From the NCBI GenBank assembly GCA_030770535.1, contig JASVEC010000080.1, positions 1-64,000 on the forward strand: a stretch of 64,000 nucleotides of DNA, in the 5' to 3' direction. How positions within the stretch are numbered: the stretch's first letter is position 1; every line of letters starts with the position of its first letter. The notes beneath the pieces are model-generated. The model ran no database searches, was not told the DNA's origin, and worked only from the letters and a program-made list of their open reading frames with translations. Below, one piece after another: positions 57,174 to 64,000 of the stretch. The stretch is from Batkoa obscura (taxonomy: Eukaryota; Entomophthoromycota; Entomophthoromycetes; Entomophthorales; Batkoaceae). The position numbers and the translations under genes are program-made.

Positions 57174-57279
57174 AATAGAGGATGTATTTTTGTATTTGAG
57201 AATTTTAGTAACAATTTTTCCACTCAAATAGTGCTTAAAAGATGGAAAAAGTAATGAAGCCAAAAAAACATCCCCATAT
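57174..57279 (-). mobile_element. 105-bp TIR element, reverse orientation
   Basis: Left end ATAGAGGATGT, right end CATCCCCATAT; directly abuts the long-TIR repeat that begins at 57279. Confidence 0.82.
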
Positions 57280-57835
57280 GTGAAATCTGATACTCAGTGA
57301 TTGGAGTCAGAAACAGCTATTGTTTGGTTGGCTATACTGTAAGTCGAAAGGTCTTAGTTTATATAACTAAGATAGAATTTGGATCATGAAGAATAGCAAG
57401 TAATATGCTACAGACTATGTAAGACAAATAGAATAGACAATACTACTGTAAAATCTACGTAAACTGCTATCAAAAATATTTAGTGACTTTATTAAATATA
57501 CGATATCGGGGAATAATTCAATTAAAAAGTCTCAAACTACTATGTTCTAAAGTCTCTTTTGTACTCCAACAAGCATGTATATCAAAACGAGAGGATAATG
57601 TCCCTTGTAATTATATGGTAGAAACTCTCATAGCAAATCAAACTAAGAACATGAGGTTGATTTCCTCCGAACTCGAGAACACAACAGCTTAGGTGATTGT
57701 TATGCTATAATTAACCATGGGACTGACAAAGCGATATTTCACACCTAGCTACATAAACTAAAATCTTCCGACTTACGGCTAGTCGATTAACCAAAAACTG
57801 CTTTCGACTCCAATCACTGAGTACCAGGTTTCACA
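57279..57835 (+). mobile_element. 557-bp non-autonomous DNA element with roughly 90-bp inverted ends
   Basis: Begins TGTGAAATCTGATACTCAGT and ends with the inverted equivalent (ACTGAGTACCAGGTTTCACA). The similarity of the two ends extends inward for about 90 bp through GATTGGAGTC and AAGTCGAAAGGTCTTAGTTT-like segments. No transposase frame. A diverged partner lies inverted at 41145-41995. An internal TTTCACA at about 57740 marks a second, end-like boundary. Superfamily undetermined, as no clear target-site duplication was seen. Confidence 0.75.
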
Positions 57836-57883
57836 ATATTATATATATTTTGAAATTTTACTTACTTTAAAATAAAATTTATT

Positions 57884-57990
57884 ATATGGGGATGTATTTT
57901 TGTATTTAAGAGTTTTACTAACAATTTTTCCACTCAAATAGCGCTTAAAAGATGAAAAAAATAATGAAGTCAGAAAAAATATCCCCATAT
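57884..57990 (-). mobile_element. 105-bp TIR element, reverse orientation
   Basis: Perfect ATATGGGGATGTATTTTTGT left end and TATCCCCATAT right end; full core with CACTCAAATAGCGCTTAAAA. Confidence 0.9.
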
Positions 57991-59103
57991 TTTATTGAAA
58001 AATTTAGTGTTTTTATAAAATCATAAAAATAGAAATTTTAAAAATATAATTTATATAGTTTCTTCTATACTAAAGTAATAATAACCAAAATCAAACATTA
58101 TTTAAATATAATAAAAAACTATTAGGTTTGATATCATTTAGTTTATATTTGATTTAAAATATTTATAAAATAATCAAAAATAATTAAAAATAACCAAAAA
58201 ATAGCTTAAAAACCAATTCTTAAATATAAAAAATTAGCTTAAAATAGCATAAAAATTCTATAATAAATTTCAATATAATTTAACTAAAAACAAGTAAATA
58301 TTATCAGATTAAAAAAACATTTATAAAAAAATTAGATTTTAATTTCTTATTAAAATTTATATACTAAATAAATAAATAAAATAACAATAGCTATTGATTG
58401 CTCTTTGTACTTATTAATAAAATCAAAGCAATATGCTAATTAAGAGGTTTAGCCAGTATATTTTCAAATCATTTAATTCAATAAGTTGATTAAAATAGCA
58501 ACTATTATTAGCTCAATTTTAATATAATTTAAACTTGGCCAATATAAAATGAATATTTACTTATATTAAAATTAAATCAGTATTATGTAAAAATGTTTTT
58601 TGATTTTATAAATTTATAAAATCCTATTTTGCTATATTCAATTAATTTTTTATAAATAAAAACTGACAAAAGACTAATCTAAGCAGTTAAAATCAATTTT
58701 TAAAAATTTCAAGCAAGTAAAAAAAAAGCAAAAATTAAAGTAATTTAGGTTTGATAAAGGTAAATTTACTAACTTTAAAATTCTTCGGCAGTTTATATAA
58801 TAAAAGTTAATACTTTATATAAAAAGCTATTATTTAAATTTAACTTAACAAAACTACTTCTATTAAGTTTAAATTACTTTAATTTTTGCCCGCTTTTTTT
58901 GCTTATTTAATTTTTTAGAAATTTGATCTTAACCACTCAGACTAGTTTTTACCTGATAAGGGATGAAATTTAGTCCACTAATCATCACTGAATTAAAGGT
59001 AAAGAACAAATATAAGTGGACTTTTATTAAGATTAACCTATTTTTTTACAGTTAAGTAAATTAAGAAAAGGAACTTTACTTTATTTTTAAATTTTTGAAA
59101 AAT

Positions 59104-61091
59104 ATGTACAACAAGGCAAAAGATAGTTTATCTAAGGGGTTTGCTTATTTACGCAAACAACTTGGTAATCCAATCTCCTCTGAGCCTGAGGATGGTCAAC
59201 AAAACAGCAGCAATAATGTTAAACTCGAAAGAGAAGAATCCAGCGCCCTTGGGGTTGCTGCAGAAGGACAGTTAAACATTCAAAATGATGTTACTATTGA
59301 AAGTAATGTTGATGAAAACAGTAAGCCATAATATAAATAAATGATATAGCCAAAATAACTCATTTAATCTCCTGAAGTCCCTTCAATTGAAACCGTTGCA
59401 AGTAGTCCTATTTTTGACTCAATAAAAAGAGTTAGAATGCTTGACGAAATTAAGCAATCGGAAGATGGAAGAGATGTTTTCGTGTTTGGTAATGTTGGAG
59501 AATGTAAGATATGAGTTTAAGATATTTAGAAATACACTAATTTTTATTTTTTTAGTTGTACATGTTAATGAGATGAACGTTGTAAATGAGAATGATGTTC
59601 TTAAGATTGCTAAAGATGGAGAGTTAGCTCCTTATAAGCCAAGTTATCAAACTTTAATTATCACAGATGGTTACCCATATAAGAGGGGTCATGGTCCTGG
59701 TTTAGTGAACCAAAGTTTTTTCTGCTATGCAAATGCATTCTTACAGTGCATATTCAATCTAAATTTATTCAAAGATTTGATCATGTCTCAAGCGCAATTC
59801 AAATGTAGGCTAATTTTATTTATATTTAATAATACTTATATTCTTAAAGGTATCCATGGGTTCAAAAATGAGTCTACATGTTTATTATGCTTCTTTCGAA
59901 AAGCATTACCATCAATTTATAATGGTGAAATCATAGAGACTTATTTTTTTGGATTGTATTATTATATTGAAGGTAAATAATATTTAATTCATGCTGTAAC
60001 AGTGCTAAATATTTTAGGACAAATGATTAAAGCTGATACAAGTACTAACGCAATGAGAGATACATCTGAATTTGGTTTACTTTTGCTTGAATTACTTGAG
60101 AAGTGTTTTATTAATATGGTTAATGATTGGTAAGTTGGTTAGTAGTATACAAAAGCTTTAACTAATAGTTTTATCAGGTCATTTTATCACATTAACAAAA
60201 TGGATAACCCAGTTTGCCAAGTATTTAGTACAACTATGAGGGATACAACTTTATGTGATTTAATGGGACATGAGTCAAACCATTTTTTTACTGATTTTTT
60301 TCTGGAAGTTCCAATACTGAAATATTACCAAACACCTGATGGCGTATTTGCTTATCCTCTTGAAAACATTTATGAATGCCTAAATGAAAAATTTACAGTT
60401 GAAGACATTGAATTCAGATGTTCACAATGTGATGAGGAAGAGCCACAATGTAAAAATGAATGCAGAGGTGGTAAAAAGATTCACAAAATGAGCAAACCTG
60501 CAAAAGTCTTATTTATTAAACTTAACAGAGTTGACGATATGGATCCTACAACAAAAATTGAAAGTTCAGTCGAGTTCCCGATTATGTTGGATGTATCCGA
60601 ATATACAGTTAATGACCAGACTGCCAAGTATCAATTAAACTCTATCATTTTACATGATAGCGCAGTAAATAGCTCAGAGGGAGGGCACTATATTACAGTT
60701 ACTAGGAATGATAAGAATCAGTATTATCACATGGACGACTCTAGGAAACCAAGGTTAATTAACTTTGAAACCGAAAGAGAAAGTTTATATAAGCAAGCTT
60801 GTTTTCTATCTTATGTTTTGGTAGAAAGTGGAGAAGTTGAAGAGAAGCAATATAGCTATATCGAATTAGCTAAAAACCATTTAAAGAAAGGTATATTATT
60901 GTGTTTATTTAAATTTAGCTAAACTTTTTTAATTAGATAAAGTAGATACTGTGACTAATAAAAATAAACTTAACAAAAAGAAGCTTAATAAAAAGAACCT
61001 TGGGCAGATACTAAGAGCTAAAAAAAGGAGACCAGAAGATGATGATCAATCCCAAACAGAGAAAAGTGTAAAAAAAGTATTTAAAAATTAA
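59104..61091 (+). CDS. Ubiquitin-specific protease (USP) family, 7 exons
   Basis: Predicted deubiquitinase. Exons 59104-59320, 59378-59488, 59556-59804, 59850-59972, 60018-60129, 60178-60890 and 60937-61091 sum to 1680 nt: 559 residues with all phases consistent. The ATG at 59104 is the first good start. Catalytic Cys166 lies in GLVNQSFFCYANAFLQC, where most USPs read GNTCY, so the usual oxyanion Asn-Thr positions are changed to Phe-Phe. A zinc-binding knuckle CSQC...C...C (352, 355, 362, 366) sits in the fingers region. The His box is EGGHYITV (His441) followed by MDDS. The C-terminus is lysine-rich (NKKKLNKKN) and nuclear-signal-like. It probably cleaves ubiquitin, but the odd Cys box leaves activity unproven. 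Converges with DOM34. Confidence 0.88.
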
Positions 61092-61445
61092 ATTAAATTA
61101 AATTATTTTAAAAATTACTCAAAAATAAATTATTGTTATCACTATGTTGAACTTTTTAAACTTTTAATTCTAAAATAAAAATTACCACGTTTTTAGATTG
61201 ACCAATTGGCAATTATTTGAAATTGATAGGTAATGTGTAATTATAATAAAACTTAACCGTATTACAATCTCTATTCTACTTATATTTATACTAACATTCA
61301 AGTATAATAGAATTAAACATAATATTCATCTCATTTAATGAAGTTCTACACTTTTAATGTTTTAATATTAAGGTTTATAATGTAAACTAATTTATTTCCA
61401 TTAGTGACCATCAACTACCTTTAAATTGTTTTTATTTAATTAAGT
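61092..61445. other. Short convergent spacer
   Basis: 354 bp between the USP and DOM34 stop codons. AT-rich; presumably both 3' UTRs and polyadenylation signals. Confidence 0.5.
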
Positions 61446-62991
61446 TTATCCTTCTTCAACCTCAATATCCTCAATATCAGGCAAAGGAAATTTAAGGATA
61501 GCAGCAATACCAGACAGTTGATTAAGTTCTAAGACTGATTATAGATAATGTTTATAAAAATAAAAATAAAAATCTTACGCTCGCCAGATATATGTAAACT
61601 TGAAAAAACAAGTGCTTCACCACCTGAATTCCTTGTCTGCTGTACCATTTTATTATACATCTTCCTTGTTGGAATATCAGCTGATCTAACATAAAAAAGA
61701 TTACCAAATTATACTTTTGTATTTCTGTCTACATAATTTCTACCTAAATAATTCATCCGTAATTAAGAGGGTTTGAATAGCTCCAGATTGATTTGCTAAT
61801 TTTACATGTTGGATGCCGTAAAATGCACGATCTGGGTCCCTATCTAACATGACATAAAATTTGTCCAAGGCAGATACTTCACGAGTAGCTTTAGTGTCAC
61901 TCATTTTGATCTTAATTGTTGGATCTGCCATCACTTCTTGTAAGGCATGTTTATGCCCGCTTGAAGCATGGATTGGAATAAATTTAAATTTGTTTTGCAA
62001 AATTACTTTATTATCTTGTTTCTATACATTTTTAATGTTAGTTCTAATGTTTATATAATAAGCTGATATTTACTATCGCTTGGTCAAAGATATAGGTATA
62101 AAACTGATCCTGAATAATTTAGTATTAAAATTTATAGTAATATAGTAGTTTACTTTTATAAATCCAGGCCCAGCAATAATAATAACTTTTAATACTTCAA
62201 AATTAAAATGTAACACCAACGCTTGATAAACTTGGTCGAAGAATCTTAGTAAGCCCTAGTAATAGATGTAGTTAGTTCAAACCAATTTATAATAAAATAA
62301 ATTTACTTTTTCATGATTTGTAACTGACCCTCTTCTTTTTCTTGGAATGGGCGCCTCGATTCTTTGTCTAACTATAGTCATATGGCTTGTAACCAAACAA
62401 ACGTTAGCAAGTCCTTAAAAAGATAAGTAATCAACCTTGAAACTGGTTTCTTTATTTTACCTTCTTGTAGCACAATAGCGGCTACTTCTGCACTTTTGGT
62501 AACGTCACAAGCATCCTTGATTCTCTCCATGTCCATCGAGTCCCAATGTTCTTTAATTAATGTGAAGGTCTGATTTAACTCTAAGTCGATAGTATGGAAA
62601 GCGCCCAGCTTTAATAGTTTTTAGTTAAAATCAATCAAAATGTTGGCTTCACTTACTTTGATATATTTATTCTCCGTTATGTTTTTACCGTTAATTCGAA
62701 GAAGACAGGTAGAGGTATCAAACTCAATCTCAGTTATTGAAATTGTTATTGTTAACTTTACTCGTGTACTATCCGCTGAGCCTGTAGCAGTGTCTAATCG
62801 TACGCGTCTGGTTTTGTCTTGTTACTTTTGTTTATTTTAGTTGTATGTATTTTTTACCTCTCTGTACTTGACTTTAGTTGATCCCCTTTGTTTAGTAAGT
62901 TATATACGTGCCACATGTCTTCATCTTCTTCGCATATTAGACGCACATATCCTGAGCCATCCCTTTCTATAGATTTTGATAGTAGTTTCAT
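61446..62991 (-). CDS. DOM34: Ribosome rescue factor DOM34/pelota, 9 exons
   Basis: eRF1-like protein that with Hbs1 splits ribosomes stalled at mRNA ends. Exons: 62858-62991, 62657-62807, 62461-62608, 62307-62413, 62154-62255, 62074-62109, 61744-62021, 61579-61685, 61446-61534; total 1152 nt, 383 residues (human 385, yeast 386), all in phase. The N-terminus [18 protein letters not shown] and EDMWHVYNL, the central [10 protein letters not shown] and [20 protein letters not shown] with the basic PRKRRG loop, and the C-terminal [13 protein letters not shown], then [13 protein letters not shown], are family-typical. It lacks the GGQ motif of eRF1, as expected for pelota. The exon 1/2 junction uses an acceptor (AAAACCAG) with a poor pyrimidine tract. 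One exon is only 36 nt. Confidence 0.96.
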
Positions 62992-64000
62992 GCTATCAAG
63001 TTTAATTTGCTAATCAGACTAAAATGATTTTTGAGCTTATTTTTTTTTTGTGATTGAAGTGACTTTATTAGGTCATTTAAAATATTCCAGTATAGGTTCA
63101 TGCACATCAAAAAATTTGTTAGTTATTAGTTGCAATACCACTAAAAAAAGCTGCGCTGAAATATTCTCGTTTTTACTGATAAGAAAATTTTACTGTTGCA
63201 GCCAAAAATTAGTAGATTTTTATGTGCATGCATTTACACTAGAACATTGCGAACGACCTAGTAATAACCATTATAACTTTACTGTGACCTAAGTTGTGAC
63301 AATTTTTAGAGTTAGATAGTTGATTATTTTTTAATGGCTAATTATTATATTCTAGTTTGATTTTGGCAGAATTGTATTTTAAATGAATAGTTAATAACTT
63401 ATAGCAAGGTTAGAGCAGTTGCAAATTTGACTTGAACTACAAAATCGAATCGTGCTTAAAATTATTTATGATGTTATCATTACTCATCTGAACTTTGTCT
63501 AATTTATAACTACAGTTTAAGAATATCTAAAACAATCTTATTTCAAATTTTAATAAGTTAAAGCAATGTTATATTACTTTATTGAATAAACGAAGAAATT
63601 TTAATAGTAAAAATTTACTTCTAGTATTACTATCAATAACTCTGAATTTGCTACAGGTTGATAGCTCTTTAAACATAAAACAAACATTTAATATTCTTAA
63701 ATAGAATAAAAAATCATCAGATATAGTCACTTTTTATAGTGTTTTTTTATAATTTACTTTATAAATAGTTTATCTGAAAATTAGTAGGTCTATTTAATAA
63801 AATCCTGGTTTTAAGGGAGATGTACTATAATGTTAATGTATATGAGTGAGAAGTATTATTAAACGTTTTATAAAATTCTACTACTAAATACTACATATTA
63901 TCATGATTGCTTTGGCAACTTTACTATATGGGGATGTTTTTTTGGCTTCATTACTTTTTCTATCTTTTAAACACTATTTAAGCGAAAAAAATTGTTAATA
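62992..64000. other. Region upstream of DOM34
   Basis: No supported gene; short frames lack any family resemblance. Ends in a TIR element cut by the window edge. Confidence 0.5.
63925..64000 (+). mobile_element. TIR element cut by the window end, forward orientation
   Basis: Left 76 bp of a family member: ATATGGGGATGTTTT, TTCATTACTTTTTCTATCTT, then TTTAAGCG. Confidence 0.88.

Larger units (their letters stand above)
55018..59103. other. 4.1-kb repeat-bearing intergenic region
   Basis: Divergent region between RPS2 (-) and the USP gene (+). Contains six or seven short TIR elements, the long-TIR repeat at 57279-57835 and an 8-bp microsatellite at 55993-56026. The 69-codon frame at 57483-57692 lies inside the repeat and has no recognisable product. 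No other gene seen. Confidence 0.6.

Noticed and set aside
57483-57692. 69-codon frame inside the long-TIR repeat
   Set aside because: Not preserved in the partner copy near 41.5 kb and without similarity to a transposase.
59095-59103. Upstream TTG as the start of the USP frame
   Set aside because: A eukaryotic nuclear gene should use the ATG at 59104, which lies three codons downstream.
63050-63292. 80-codon plus-strand frame upstream of DOM34
   Set aside because: No recognisable motif, no splice context, base composition like the surrounding spacer.

Overview
This window is AT-rich nuclear DNA from a fungus, probably an early-diverging one. Evidence for a fungus: LYS1 (saccharopine dehydrogenase of the alpha-aminoadipate lysine pathway), two JEN-type monocarboxylate transporters, a PyrC-type dihydroorotase like yeast URA4, a regulator with the fungal-specific transcription factor middle domain, and an eukaryotic-type glutamate synthase. 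Most introns are GT-AG and 45-100 bp long. The very AT-rich spacers, an FKBP25-like immunophilin and a peptidylarginine/agmatine-deiminase family protein fit a low-GC lineage such as Entomophthoromycotina or Glomeromycotina, but I cannot name the species.

Layout. 1-3342 (-) GLT1, cut by the window edge. 8482-9132 (-) orphan protein. 12287-13443 (-) dihydroorotase. 13985-15820 (-) fungal transcription-factor-like protein. 16283-16813 (-) eIF1. 17914-18282 (+) R-SNARE. 19124-20061 (-) decayed F-box/leucine-rich gene. 20583-22025 and 24273-25706 (-) tandem JEN transporters. 28089-29399 (+) deiminase, followed by a 1342-bp tandem duplication carrying a 5'-truncated copy at 29797-30741. 31864-33021 (-) unknown protein with an ankyrin-like start. 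34544-37561 (-) LSH/IRC5 SNF2 remodeler in 13 exons. 38121-38681 (+) FKBP in 4 exons. 38740-39781 (-) ISY1. 43573-48906 (-) RAD50 in 24 exons. 50704-52185 (+) LYS1 in 7 exons. 54220-55017 (-) RPS2. 59104-61091 (+) a ubiquitin-specific protease in 7 exons. 61446-62991 (-) DOM34/pelota in 9 exons. I rebuilt the exon chains by hand; those of LSH, FKBP, RAD50, LYS1, USP, DOM34 and dihydroorotase close exactly in frame at family-typical lengths. GLT1, eIF1 and possibly ISY1 each show a one-base frame conflict; in the first two it sits in a C/G homopolymer, which looks more like consensus error than decay.

The genes are housekeeping and metabolic: nitrogen assimilation (GLT1), pyrimidine (dihydroorotase) and lysine (LYS1) synthesis, carboxylate uptake, start-codon selection (eIF1), ribosome (RPS2) and ribosome rescue (DOM34), splicing (ISY1), DNA repair and chromatin (RAD50, LSH), secretion (SNARE) and deubiquitination. 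They do not form an operon-like system.

The gaps between genes hold about 30 copies of one short, non-coding terminal-inverted-repeat element (about 105 bp, ends ATATGGGGATGT). Three pairs lie head to head, and one copy coincides with the breakpoint of the deiminase duplication. A second, longer repeat (557 bp with roughly 90-bp inverted ends) lies at 57279-57835, with a rearranged partner at 41145-41995. The most notable protein-level oddities are an R-SNARE with glutamine in place of the zero-layer arginine, a JEN paralogue with an altered signature motif, and a USP with an atypical Cys box.
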